From Chrysophaeum taylorii (Eukaryota; Sar; Pelagophyceae; Pelagomonadales; Pelagomonadaceae), in assembly GCA_029834535.1 (NCBI GenBank), contig JAQMWT010000047.1, forward strand, positions 1 through 64,000: a DNA stretch of 64,000 nt, in the 5' to 3' direction. Positions 21,310-32,200 of the stretch are shown here, one piece after another; the stretch's first letter is position 1, and each line of letters opens with the position of its first letter. The notes beneath the pieces are model-generated. The model was not told the DNA's origin and did not search any database. It saw only the letters and a program-made list of their open reading frames with translations. Position numbers and translations under genes: made by a program.

Positions 21310-23330
21310 AGTGTCTCTCATGTCTTTTTCTTGGCACTCCCGTGGCCGCGGCATCTCCCCAGTCGTTCGAAGGACAGTCCCACGCTCGCTCTCCACGGCC
21401 GAACCTTCTCCCAGGTTGTCGCAAAAGCGACAACCTGGGAGAATGACCGCTGTTACTGCTACCTCACAGGCTGCTGCTGTTGCACCGACACCAGCCGAAC
21501 ATACCTTGCCTCAATCGCTAACACTCCAGGATGGCCTCAGCATACATTATGCTCTGTTCGAACGAGGAATCTCTCTCCTTGAGAACTTCCGTGTCCCTGT
21601 CACCCCATTTCTCTCTTCTTTTATGCGAGTGGAACTTATCACTGCCCTCAACTCTATCTATGAGTCTACTGACTTTTCATTTTCTGTGGAACTGGCACCA
21701 TTCATATCCATGCGCTTACCCATTACTATACCTTGGGAAGCTGCTCCTGCTATTGCTTCTATTGGCTGCTACAGAAGCCACAACGTGAACGTTTCATTTT
21801 GTCGTCTTTTTGTACGCAGTGCCTCAATGATCTTGGACAACCGACTTTCCTTGTCTCGACCACGTACAGTTCCAAGGCACAAACACCTCGTGATTTCCCC
21901 ACTGAAGTGCTGAGTCACCTCAACACGGACGACCATAAGAAGAATGGTCACATCCCCATCTCTGCTATTACTATGGGAATTTGCTGTGCTTGTCACAATA
22001 CTGATCAGGTGCCTATACAACCTACCGTATGTGCTCGCAATGCTACTTCCTTCCAATTCCCTTGTGATGCGCGCTCAGCTGGTCATATACGCGCTACCCT
22101 CATACGCATCTATCATTTGCCAAAGGAGTTATATACTCTTTTGACTAGCATACTAACACAACACCCGTCACTTGTTAATTTAGTCTTATCTGTATCCGCT
22201 CAGTCCCCAACAGATCCTGCTACACAATGGCCATTCGCACTGGATCTTCGGCTTATAACACAAATGCACCTTGAACATCTTAACTTCGATGTAACTCTCG
22301 TTCGAACACAGAGTCGCAAAGCTCAGGCTATGTTCAAGCCCTCCAAATTCCACCATGTGGTTACTGCTGTTGCCCAATCGTGGGTACAACATCTTGACGA
22401 CTACGTATCATCTTCAGATGATACAAAACCGTCTTCACTCCTGGATGTAATGTTCGGCCCCACTTATACTCAGGCAGAACATCAAGACTTTCTGCATTTT
22501 TTATAAACGCGAAACACCCCCTACTTGCACAGCATGTGTTGACCGAAACGTCGTTAAACTACTCACTCTCCACATCAGAACCTACTCTGGAAATGTCTTC
22601 GCCATCGACACACCCTGCTCCTTCTGCCTCGCCTGATGATGTCGATGCCTTGCGTCAACAAGTCGAGCAACTCCAGGAAACTCTTCGCCTCAATATCCGC
22701 AAGGTCAACACCCTCAGCGCTGAGAATCTATCTCTGCGCACAGATCTGCAGGCTGCCATTGCGTCAATCACCTCCCTGGAGAACCGGCTCTTTCCTCCTA
22801 CAGCCAATGCACACGTGTTACTCATAACACTGTACAAAATCACAGAGCTGCTGTCTCGCTTAACTAATACAGCTCATGACCAATATGCCGCCAATCACTC
22901 CTCCCCGGACGATCACCTCCATCATCTGCATGACAAGCTGCTCTCGTGTATTCAAAGCATTCCCTTAGCATGTAAATCGGACGACGCTGCTATCTTCTCG
23001 GATCCGTTCGCTGAGTCCAAATTCTTGGAAAACCAACTGGACACCCTACAACTTGACTCGCTGGTGCCATCCATACTGAATGCTTTACTTGCACTCACAT
23101 TTCGCATGGTACCACACCATTCTGCTATTGGTGTTCACCACCTGACACCAGAAGCTGACGAAGACAATACCGATAATCTCGAACCAGTAACGATGTCCAC
23201 CACCTCAGACAGCCTTAACACACTGTCTGTCGTAACTGTGTTTCGTAATGCTCTGTTCAAAAGCGTCAAGTCGACTCTCAGCTCCACCAAGTCCAAGCCC
23301 CAAGACACCCTGCTATACTCTTGATGCTTC
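21310..23330 (+). other. Copia element: two extra downstream reading frames
   Basis: Beyond RNase H lie about 2 kb of coding-like sequence before the LTR. The first part has a Cys/His cluster (ICCACHNTDQ...VCARN) that could bind zinc. The second carries a heptad-rich coiled coil (VDALRQQVEQLQETLRLNIR onward). The second copy at 11739-13650 preserves the same two parts, so they belong to the family. Either may be a displaced gag-like protein. I see no envelope signature. Confidence 0.55.
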
Positions 23331-23753
23331 GTATGTGACCTCTGCGACCATCAAGACTATATTCTCTTTTTTTTTTTTTTTTTTCTTTCTTTCCTTCTTC
23401 ATCATCTTTCTCAAGAGATGTTCTATAGTCGCGCCTTGCGCTTAAGACATCTCGAGGGGGTGCAGAGAAATCTGCTGCCTCTTACCCTTTATCCGTCCGT
23501 TGAGAACGTGATCTCTTCCTTACACTTCTTCTTCCTTTCTACACAGTCCTCTGATTTGTGCTTAAGCTCATCATCATGGTCTAGCGCGTCCCGAGGTATG
23601 TAGCATTATACACTTAACCTTTCTCGTGGCCTTCCTGGCTGCGGGCAGCTGATGTGTTGGGTGATTTTTCGTGTCGAAACACGCCTGTAGAAGTAAGGAT
23701 ACCCTGGTGGTGGAAAAAAACAGTATTTTTTTGCCACACCACACGAAAGATAG

Positions 23754-24872
23754 ATGTTGCTGTTGTTGTGTGTCGTTGTGAGCGGTCGACTGCGTATCGA
23801 GGGGGGCGAAATCTGGGAGGGGTCGGAGCGCATCCAGCTCGCGTGCGGGTCGTGGTACGGGGCCGAGCAGCAGGACTACGTCCCCGGTGGCCTCGACACG
23901 CAGCCCCTCTTTGGCATCGTCGGTGTCATCCGCGAGTCCCTGAGGCTGAACTGCGTTCGGCTGCCCGTGTCTCTGGAGCTCGTCCTCCACGATCCGGGGG
24001 TGCGGCCCGAGGCCGTCGCCGCAAACCCCCAGCTCTTGGGGCTCTCGGGCATGAGGGTGCTGGACGCCGTCGTGGCGGCGTTGAAGCCGCTTTACGTAAT
24101 CCTAGACAATCACGTCGGTCGCGCGAACTGGTGCTGCGATGCGCGCGACGGCGAGGGTTTGTGGTTTTCGCGGGACTTTAGCGAGGCCGACTGGCTCGCG
24201 GGCCTCGAGATCCTTGCCACGCGGTATAGGGTCGCGGCAATCGAGCTCAGAAACGAAATCCGTCCGCTGATAATCGGAGACGCGTTGTTGGAACCGACGT
24301 GGGGCGGCGCCGAGCCCGACTGGGCGAGCGCCGCCGAGCGCGCCGCCGACGTCGTCCTCGCCGCCAACCCCGACCTTCTCGTCGTCGTCGGCGGCCTCGA
24401 CTTTGGGATCGATCTTCGCGGCGTCCGATCGAGACCCCTCGCGATTCCGTCCGACCATCTCCTCTACTCGACCCACAACTACGTCTGGTCGTGCCCGCGC
24501 TGCGATACTTACGACGACTTCGCCAAGGAAATGAACGCTTCCTGGGGTTTTGTGCGATTTGAAAGGCTCGGCGCCGTCATGCTCGGCGAGTTTGGGACCC
24601 CTCAGGACACCGACTTTTCGTCTTCGGACGACGTGCAGGCGAGGTGGTGGCGCTGGTTGCGGGCCTACGTTCAAGAGTACCACCCCGGGATCTCATTCGC
24701 CTACTGGCCAATCGACGGCACGCAGTCCCCGGGCAGGACAAGGGTTCGAGGAGCGCGCGAGACCTACGGTCTCCTCAACACCCGATGGAACGCCCCCGCC
24801 TCCGAGCCCCATCTCGCCCAGGTCCGGGCCTGGATTTTGAATGAAGAAGGTAGTCGCGTCGCCGAACTATAA
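23754..24872 (+). CDS. Secreted GH5-family glycoside hydrolase
   Basis: The 372-residue protein begins with a short hydrophobic signal-like segment (MLLLLCVVVSG). It shows the (beta/alpha)8 landmarks of family 5 glycosidases: RLPVSLEL early, VILDNHV on strand 3, ELRNEIR with the Asn-Glu acid/base pair on strand 4, a THNYVW block, and LGEFGT with the second catalytic Glu on strand 7. Family members cleave beta-glucans, mannans or glycolipids, and the substrate cannot be told from sequence. A cysteine-rich loop (SCPRCDTYDD) precedes strand 7. The ATG lies about 125 bp after the truncated copia LTR. The gene is tail-to-tail with HMBS (123 bp apart). No intron is needed. Confidence 0.8.
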   Translation: MLLLLCVVVSGRLRIEGGEIWEGSERIQLACGSWYGAEQQDYVPGGLDTQPLFGIVGVIRESLRLNCVRLPVSLELVLHDPGVRPEAVAANPQLLGLSGMRVLDAVVAALKPLYVILDNHVGRANWCCDARDGEGLWFSRDFSEADWLAGLEILATRYRVAAIELRNEIRPLIIGDALLEPTWGGAEPDWASAAERAADVVLAANPDLLVVVGGLDFGIDLRGVRSRPLAIPSDHLLYSTHNYVWSCPRCDTYDDFAKEMNASWGFVRFERLGAVMLGEFGTPQDTDFSSSDDVQARWWRWLRAYVQEYHPGISFAYWPIDGTQSPGRTRVRGARETYGLLNTRWNAPASEPHLAQVRAWILNEEGSRVAEL

Positions 24873-24995
24873 AAAACCGACTCTGGCGGGGCGGGGCGGG
24901 ACGGTGAAAAAAACGAGAGAACTAGAGTAGTAGCCCACTTACACCCCTATATCTTCTTCTTCTTCTTCTTCTTCTTCTTCTCGGTGGTGATCGAT
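24873..24995. other. Convergent 3' spacer with (TTC)n run
   Basis: The gap between the two stop codons holds a GGGGCGGGGCGGG tract and a (TTC)8 microsatellite at about 24955-24980. No polyadenylation signal stands out. Confidence 0.6.
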
Positions 24996-26018
24996 TTACT
25001 GCGCGACGGCGAGCTTGGGTTCCTGGGCCTGGAGCCACTCGAAAAATTCGATGCCGGCGTCGGCCTTGACCTGCTCGCCCGCGTCGTTGCCGATCTTGAC
25101 GGCGTCGGCAAGGGGCCCCGTCCGCTCGACACGGTAAATCTCGGAGCCGTCGGGCTTGGCAACCAAACCTCGGAAAAAAATCTGGCCGTCCTGGATAGTC
25201 GCCTGTCCGGCGATGGGTGTCTTGCAATTGCCGTCGAGCGCGGCCAAAAAGGCGCGCTCGCAGGCGACCGCGTCGAAGGTAGCCTTGTGGTTGAGCTTGT
25301 CGATGTACCTCAAAGATCGCTCGTCGTCGTCGCGGCACTGCAAGCCGATCGCGCCCTGGGCGACGGCCGGGAGGATCTCGTCCCATTCGATGATTTGCGT
25401 CGCCTCGTCTTCCATGTCCATTCGCTTGAGGCCAGCGTAGGCCAGCAGCGTCGCGTCGACGACGCCCTCGTCCAGTTTGCGGAGGCGCGTCTGAACGTTT
25501 CCGCGAAAATTGACGCACTCGAGGGTCGGGTTCTTGGCCAAGATCTGCGCCTGACGGCGTAGGCTCGCCGAGCCGATCACCGAGCCATCGGGGAGCTCGG
25601 AGAGGGAGCTGGCCTTGGGCGAGATGAAGACGTCGCGCGTATCTTCGCGCTCGAGCATGCTTGGAAGGACGGTTTTTGCCGGGAGCCACGTCGGCACGTC
25701 CTTCATAGAGTGCACGCAGATATCGACCTGGTCCCCCAAAAGCGCCACGTCGAGCTCCTTGGTGAAGAGGCCCTTTCCCCCGATTTCAGAGAGCGCCTTG
25801 TCGAGTATCATGTCGCCCTGCGTTTTCATGATGCACAGCTCGATCGCCCCTTCGGCCCCGAGCTCCTCGGGGAACTGGGACATGAGGAGGTCCCGCGTCA
25901 TGTAGGCCTGGGCGAGGGCGAGCGGGGAACCCCGTGTCCCGAGCCGCAACGGGGGCGCCTCCAACCCGCCCGCCGCCCCGATCAGAAGCGCCAGCGATAA
26001 TACGAAGTGTGGGCGCAT
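24996..26018 (-). CDS. HMBS: Hydroxymethylbilane synthase (porphobilinogen deaminase), plastid-type
   Basis: This enzyme joins four porphobilinogens to hydroxymethylbilane in the heme/chlorophyll pathway. Family marks are complete: LRLGTRGSPLALAQA at the start of domain 1, GKGLFTKELDVALL, DICVHSMKDVPTWLP, GSASLRRQAQIL, NFRGNVQTRLRKLDEG, LPAVAQGAIGLQCR, and LDGNCKTPIAGQA with the cysteine that anchors the dipyrromethane cofactor. The 340-residue length is normal. The first about 20 residues (HFVLSLALLIGAAGG) look like an ER signal, as for proteins of complex plastids, but only about six residues lie between it and the catalytic core, so any transit peptide is minimal. The ATG is 76 bp from the divergent prefoldin ATG. 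Confidence 0.95.
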   Translation of the reverse strand: MRPHFVLSLALLIGAAGGLEAPPLRLGTRGSPLALAQAYMTRDLLMSQFPEELGAEGAIELCIMKTQGDMILDKALSEIGGKGLFTKELDVALLGDQVDICVHSMKDVPTWLPAKTVLPSMLEREDTRDVFISPKASSLSELPDGSVIGSASLRRQAQILAKNPTLECVNFRGNVQTRLRKLDEGVVDATLLAYAGLKRMDMEDEATQIIEWDEILPAVAQGAIGLQCRDDDERSLRYIDKLNHKATFDAVACERAFLAALDGNCKTPIAGQATIQDGQIFFRGLVAKPDGSEIYRVERTGPLADAVKIGNDAGEQVKADAGIEFFEWLQAQEPKLAVAQ

Positions 26019-26093
26019 CTATCTTAAAAGATGCAGGGAGGTTCAACCAAGGGTTGGTGACCTACCGGACTATATTTAACGGATCATTGAACG
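26019..26093. promoter_or_regulatory. Putative bidirectional promoter, HMBS / prefoldin 5
   Basis: Only 75 bp separate two divergent start codons, so both core promoters and both 5' UTRs must fit here. A TATATTTAA-like stretch lies at about 26070-26078. No other element is recognisable. Confidence 0.55.
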
Positions 26094-26585
26094 ATGTCGT
26101 CGTCCTCCTCCTCGAGAGAGGTAGACATCGCGAGCCTCTCGCTCGACCAGCTCAACCAGCTCAAGCAGCAGCACGAGCAGGAGATTCAAAACTACACCGC
26201 CCAGCACTCTGACATGAAGCAGCTCGAATCGCGGTTCAAAGAGTCGCGGAGCGCTCTGGAGGTGATCGCCACAGACCCCAACGCCGAAGGACGGGAGCTC
26301 TTGGTGCCGTTGACCCAGTCCTTGTATGTCCCGGGGAAAATTGTCGACGCGGAGAATGTTCTGGTCGACATTGGCACGGGCTACTACGTCGAAAAGAGCG
26401 TGGCGGCGGCGAAGGATCTCCTCGACCGGCGCGTCGACCTCGTCACAAAAAACTCCGACAGCGTCACCCAGGTCGTCATGCAGAAGCAGCGTAACCTCGA
26501 GGCCATCGTGATGATGATGCAGTACAAGCTCTCGCAAATACAGGAGAAAAAGGCCGACTTGGACGAGCGTGCTCCCACTTCCTAG
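26094..26585 (+). CDS. PFDN5: Prefoldin subunit 5
   Basis: An alpha-class prefoldin subunit of the hexameric cytosolic co-chaperone that hands nascent actin and tubulin to CCT. The 163 residues show the class pattern: N-terminal coiled coil (LDQLNQLKQQHEQEIQNYT), the beta-hairpin core with LVPLTQSLYVPGKI and VLVDIGTGYYVEKS, then a C-terminal coiled coil. A short serine run follows the initiator Met. Single exon, length typical. A (TTA)n microsatellite lies just downstream at about 26618-26645. Confidence 0.95.
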   Translation: MSSSSSSREVDIASLSLDQLNQLKQQHEQEIQNYTAQHSDMKQLESRFKESRSALEVIATDPNAEGRELLVPLTQSLYVPGKIVDAENVLVDIGTGYYVEKSVAAAKDLLDRRVDLVTKNSDSVTQVVMQKQRNLEAIVMMMQYKLSQIQEKKADLDERAPTS

Positions 26586-27072
26586 CAAAAACAAAGTAGT
26601 AGCTCGTACCGAGGGTTTATTATTATTATTATTATTATTATTATTGTCATTATCGTGTTAGGGGGGTTTATTGTTGTAAATAAATAAATAACGTCGAGGG
26701 TTTTAGGACGGTTTGAAGTAGTTGCGTGGTAGGCGTGCTTCCAGAGAGAAGGTCATCCTGGTGTGGTTGGTGTCCCGGCTAGGGACTGTTGAGGAGACGA
26801 CGACGATTCCCCTCCTCGTGCGGCGGCGGTGGCAGACGCTGGGTGTGGTGCTGGTTATCGGGCGGAGCTTTGGGTTCGAAGCCCGCGCGAGTGGGAGGCA
26901 AGTGTTGGTTCGGGCCGCTGTGCCGTCCGCGCAGCAGCAGTGCAGCGAGGTTGTGGTACGGCGGCAGGTGAGCCGGCGAGGCGTGGTGACCGAGCGGGTG
27001 TCGTCGACGTCGAACACGACTGCCCGGTGGAAGCGGTACTTTGGAGGGTTTGAGCCGGAACGGACGCGGGTA

Positions 27073-28803
27073 ATGACGAATACGGTGACGAGCGAGGAGC
27101 TGCCCAAGGCGATGGTGGAGCTGACGCCGAACGAGGCGGAGCTGGTGGAGATCCTGGTGGCTGCCGCGGCGCGGGGAGGATCGACCGTTCGTATTTGCGG
27201 GGGGTGGGTGCGCGACAAGGCCCTCGGGAAAGTGACGAAGGACATCGACGTCGCGGTCGACAACTGCAGCGGAGCGACGTTCGCCGAGCGCGTGTCGTCG
27301 GTCGTGACAGACCGACATGGGCGCGCCGACTCGCGGATCGGGGTGATCGCGGCGAACCCCGAGCAGTCCAAGCACCTCGAGACGGCGACGATGCGGCTCT
27401 GCGACCTCGAGGTGGACCTCGTGAACTTGAGGAGCGAGCAGTACGCGGACGACGCGTCGCGCGTCCCGACGTCCGTCGACTTTGGGACCCCCCTCGAGGA
27501 CGCCTCGCGGCGGGACTTTACCCTGAACGCCCTCTTCTTCAACGTCCACACCCGCAAAATCGAGGACTGGACCGGCAAGGGATGGGACGACCTGCGCGCG
27601 GGCGTGCTCCGGACGCCGCTCGACGCGCGAGTGACGCTCCTCGACGATCCGCTCCGCGCGCTCCGCGGCGTCCGGTTTGCCGCGCGGTACGGGTTCCGCC
27701 TCGACGCGGCATTCCGGGACGCCTGCCGCGACCCCGACGTCCGCGACGCCCTCCTTGCCAAGGTGTCGCGCGAGCGCGTGGGGAAGGAGCTCAAAGGCGC
27801 GCTCGCCGCGAGTCCGACGGCCGCGCCCCGGGTGGTCGCGGAACTCCGCGCGCTCCACCTCGCGAGCGCCGCGCTCCGGACTCCAATCGGTCTGCCCCGC
27901 GGCACGGCCTCGGGCGTCGGGAACCTCGCGACTCCCGTCGAGGACGTCTACGCCCGAAACGCCGACGACGCGACCTCGCCCGTATGGCACCTCGCCGCAC
28001 GTTGCGTTTCCGCGCACGCCGCCGTCGCCTTCGCGACCTTTGCCTCCCCCGAGGACGCCGTCAAGGCCTACAAGCGCGACGAGCTCGGCGGCTGGCTCGC
28101 GGCCCTCGCCCTCGTGCTCTCGCCCCTCGCGGGCGCGACGGTCGCGACCCCAAAGCACAAGACGACCCCCCTCCCCACGGCCGTCTGCCGCGAGGGCCTC
28201 AAGCTCCCGACCAGAGAGGGCGACGTCGTCCAGGCCCTCATCGACGCTTCCCCAAAGTGCCGCGACCTCGCAGACCGCTGGCGCGAAACGGCCGCCGACC
28301 CCCGCCCGGACGCCCTCGACCTTCTCGAACGCAAGCGACGCCTCCGACGCGACGTCGGCGTCCTCCTCTTCGACCTTCGCGACAAGTGGCGCGCCGCCCT
28401 CGCCGTCGCCCGCGCGCGCGACCTCGCTTCCCTCGATGATGCCTGGGCCCCCGGACCCGCCCTCCTCCAAACCCCCGCCGCCAAGGACGTCAAAGATAAG
28501 TACGCCGACCTCCTCGCCGCCGTCGACTCGGACTTCAACCTCGACAACGTCTGGAACGACCTCAAGCCCTTCTTCGACGGCAAGCGCCTCATCTCGGAGT
28601 TCCACGTGCCGAAAGGACCCGCGGTCGGAAACTTGTGAGGCAGAGCCCTTTTTCTTTCTTTGATTTGATGACTAACAAACCCTAGGCTCCGCATCCAGCG
28701 CGACTTCCAGCTTCTCTACCCCGCCGCCGACGCCGACGCCTGCCGCGCTTACCTCGTCTCGCACGTCGACCGCGCCGTCGCCTCGAAGAAGCAGCGTACC
28801 TAG
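27073..28803 (+). CDS. CCA tRNA nucleotidyltransferase, two exons
   Basis: Adds or repairs the 3' CCA of tRNAs. Motifs in order: ICGGWVRDKALG, DIDVAVD with the metal-binding aspartates, RRDFTLNALFFN, EDWTGKGWDDL and LLDDPLRALRGVRFAARYGF. The frame stays open upstream to about 26722 but has no ATG before 27073, which is therefore the start. The first exon frame stops after VGNL. A 51-nt intron, 28635-28685 (GTGAGG...GACTAACAAACCCTAG, with a good branch point), joins it in frame to RIQRDFQLLYPAADADAC and a stop at 28801-28803, a basic C-terminal tail. The protein is about 560 residues. The open upstream part could encode a mitochondrial presequence if a non-ATG start were used. Confidence 0.88.
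28635..28685 (+). other. Spliceosomal intron, 51 nt, in CCA-transferase gene
   Basis: 5' GTGAGG, branch-like GACTAAC 12 nt from the end, 3' CCCTAG. Removing it avoids the stop at the end of exon 1 and keeps the frame open for another 39 codons. Confidence 0.8.
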
Positions 28804-29263
28804 CTGCTTCTTCTTTGCTTATTCTGTCCTCCCCCTTTTCTTTCCGTGCGGCAATGAGGGCGGCGACGACTACTTACGGCGACGACTACTTACGACGACG
28901 ACGACGACGACGAGTTACCACGACGACTATTATTTAAGACGACGACGACGACTACTACGTTCTCCTGGTCTCCCCAGATCTCTCTCACCCACAACCCTGA
29001 TGTATGGTACGTCCCCAGCGGTGGTGCGCGCGCGCCTCAGACCGACCGACCCGATATTCTATGTACGAATAGTCATAATAACAACCTGCCGTCGTCGTCG
29101 TCGTCGTCGTCGTTGCTCTCCCTTTCTTTGGGAAAAGAAAAGAAAAGAAAAGAAAAGATAAAGAAATCGTTACCGTGGCGGCGGCACCGTCGCTAGGGTA
29201 AGGTTTAATGGAATAGGGTCCATACAATTCAGCGCCGTCAGATCGATCTAAAAGACGCGAACA
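28804..29263. other. Intergenic microsatellite cluster
   Basis: Between the CCA enzyme and the Tudor/WD40 gene lie (ACG)n runs (28890-28960), (GTC)n (29090-29113) and (AAAAG)n (29130-29158). Nothing codes here. Confidence 0.7.
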
Positions 29264-32200
29264 ATGACAAAAAAACATCTCGCGCCGGGGTGCGCCGTCC
29301 AAGTTCGGTACAGCACCACGCCCGAGTTCTATCCCGGCAAGGTCGAGGCCGTTGAGAACGAAAGGTACGCCATCGCATACGACGATGGAGACCGCGAGAC
29401 TGGTGTCGTGCGGCGGCGCATCCGGTTGCCCGGCCAAAAGCAAAAGTTCGTTCTTCGACAAGGCGCGGAAGTCGACGCTCGCTACGGAAAAAAAGAAGAC
29501 GTCTTGCCGGGGCGGGTCGTGGCCGTCAACGACGATGGCTCGTACGACGTTGCCTTCGACCAAGGCGAGGTCGTCGTCGAGGGACTCGAGCGAAAGTTTA
29601 TTTTCGCGGACTTTACCGACCCGACGCTTCCAGAGGGGACGAGGGTCGAGTGTCGCTATGCGGACACACCAAAGTTCTATCCTGGTGTTGTTAAGGCCAT
29701 CGCCGACGACGGTTCCTCCTACTCTATCATCTACGACGACGGCGACGAGGAAGCAGACGTCGTTCCGAGGCGGATCCGACTCGCCGGGCAGAAACAGCGA
29801 CGTTTATTGCGAGTCGGCGAGGCTGTCGACGCGCGGAGCGATTCGGGCAAGGTGCGCCCGGGCACGGTCACACACGCGGCAACGCGTGTGCTCGAGCTCG
29901 ACAACAAATCTCACGAAGAGACACTTTACGCGGTGTCCTTTGACCACGGAGAGGTCGTTACCGATCTCGAGCGAAAGTACATTTTCGCTGAGTTTTTCAG
30001 CGACGACGACGACGACGACGACGAGGCGCCCGAGGCGCCTTCGAACGCTCAACCAATAACACTGCCTACTTTTTTGGGGGAGCCTACTCCCGCAGCACCG
30101 CGTAATGCCATCGATGCTCGCTTGTCTGGATCCATCGCGCTCGACGATGATGACCGCCGAGAACGGCCCATAGACAATCCTGGCTTCGAAGCTCCTGCGT
30201 CTCCACCGATAAAAAGGCGGTATCAAAGCGCGATCGACGTAGAGAATTCGCTGCTGATTATCGGCGGCGGCGGCGACATCGAGAGTTCCGGCAATCGAGC
30301 GTCGGCAAAACCGGTAAGAAGAAACCAGCACTTGGAGCTGTCAACTCAAGACCCCCTCTTTGCCACTCGCAAATCAGACAACAGCGTTTTCCAACCAACG
30401 CCGAAAGCAGCGACACTCGAGTCACCTCTGAGGAGGACGGCGACCATCAATAATATGAACCAACAGGAATCGCATCGGGTAATTACGCGAAGCACCGAAG
30501 GCAACTGTCTTCAGGCGCTGCGTCCTGCCGGTGTGCGAGGCTGCGGCCTCGCCGCCGGTGTCGCATTCACTCCCTGCGGACGGATCGTCGCCGCGGCGAC
30601 TCGGTCGCGAATCGCGCTGTGGCTCGCGAGAAAAGGTCACCATATTGGAAATCTGTCAGGGCACACGGGCCGAGTGCTCGCGCTGAAATGCGAGCGACTC
30701 GCGGACGACTCGGCATCCCCAAAACCACCAAGGACCCCGACAATCCTCGTCTCCGGCGGCTCTGACGGCATGGCATGCGTCTGGAGGCTGCCTTGCGAGA
30801 CGCGACGGTCCAAGACAGTCGACGACGACGTTTCGGACGAAGACGAAACGGTTGAGGCGGCGTGGACAAGCTTTTCTCAGCGGATGGCTCGTAAGAGCCG
30901 TGCCAAATCTCGGAACGTCGCCGCGGGTTCGTTGTGGGACTTGATGCAACCGGTCGCGATCCATCGACATCCGCATGGGTCGTGGGTCTTGGGCGTCGAT
31001 GTTTCGCGTCGCAACCTTCTCGCCACGGCTGCATCTGACGGCGTCGTCCGAATCTGGAAACCACTCGACAGCGACGACGACGCGATGGTTATCGCGCTCG
31101 ACGGCCATCACTGGTACGCGACGGCGGTAGCCTTCGCGCCAGGGGCAGAACTGCTCGCGTCGGGGTCGATGGACCGCACGTTACGAGTGTGGTCGTACGC
31201 CGCGACGAGCTCATCTGCGAACGAACAGCTTGTCGTCGAGAGTGGTACTGGCGCGAGCGAAGATCTCAGCTCGATTGACCGTCTGAGCGCACTCGGACGC
31301 GAGGTGCCTATTCAACAGGTCCCGTGCATCGTGCTGTCGCACGCAGAGCCAATCTACAGCGTGGCTTGGACGCCCGACGGCACGAGACTCGTGGCCGGAA
31401 GTAACGGTGGATCTCCGCACGTGTGGAATTATCACCGCGGCGCATTCGACGAGCATTTTGAGCCAACTGGGGAGGGTCATGTCGGTCCCGTGGTTGCATG
31501 CGCTACGAGTAAGGACGGGACATTTCTTGTGACAGCCTCGCACGACGGTACGACGCGCTATTGGAGCGTGCCAGACAACAACAATCCGAATCTTTTTGAA
31601 AGAGAGAGCAGCAAATTGCAGCACGTGTGTTCTTGCACGCGGACGGGTGGGCGCTTCGTTGGCGTCGACACGGACGGCGGCGCGCTCGGTCTGTCCGCTA
31701 GAGGTGCGACGCGTCGCCGTCGACCGAGAATTGTTACGCTGTCTGCTGACGGGACAGTCAGAATTTGGCACGCACCGTCGGGAGTGGCGAAAATAGCCGA
31801 ACGCCGCGCACTCACGTTGGCCAGTCTCCGGAACCATCGCGACTGTGTGGCGAATTCGGCTACGCATCTCGCTGTGCGCGCAGCACTCAACAACGCGTCG
31901 ACTTACAACGACGGGAGACCAATGCCGGCAATTGAGGTGGCATTAGGTCTACGCGTGCTGGTTCGTGCCATTTTGCGCTCGCTCCCACGAGATGAACCGC
32001 GCAGTGCACACCACCTCAGAGACCGTTCGGTCGAGCTGCAAACGACGGCACACGTCGCGGAGCAGCTCGCTGCATGTTTGGGCAATATTGCAGGATGTAG
32101 TAACGAAGAAATTCATGTGGACGCCGCCGCGCGCATTATCGCTGGGTCACGGGTCGACAGCTCCCTCAACCTGGTCCGAGCAGCTGCGAAAGCGGCGGGC

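Larger units (their letters stand above)
15558..23629 (+). mobile_element. Ty1/copia element with C5-methyltransferase-like module, broken
   Basis: Order of parts: methyltransferase-like module (about 15560-16880), short linker, integrase (about 17280-18400), low-complexity Pro/Ser linker, copia reverse transcriptase (about 19560-20210), RNase H (about 20600-21220), two extra reading frames (about 21310-22500 and 22540-23320), purine tract and truncated LTR (23461-23629). No left LTR is seen. It looks broken, with a few breaks and a truncated right end, but large parts are well preserved, so it is fairly young. I recognise no conventional gag or protease upstream of integrase, which is unusual for copia. 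Confidence 0.85.

Noticed and set aside
26779-28605. 608-residue minus-strand open frame opposite the CCA-transferase gene
   Set aside because: It is an antisense shadow of a GC-rich coding region. The sense strand has complete family motifs, and the antisense product is low-complexity without motifs.
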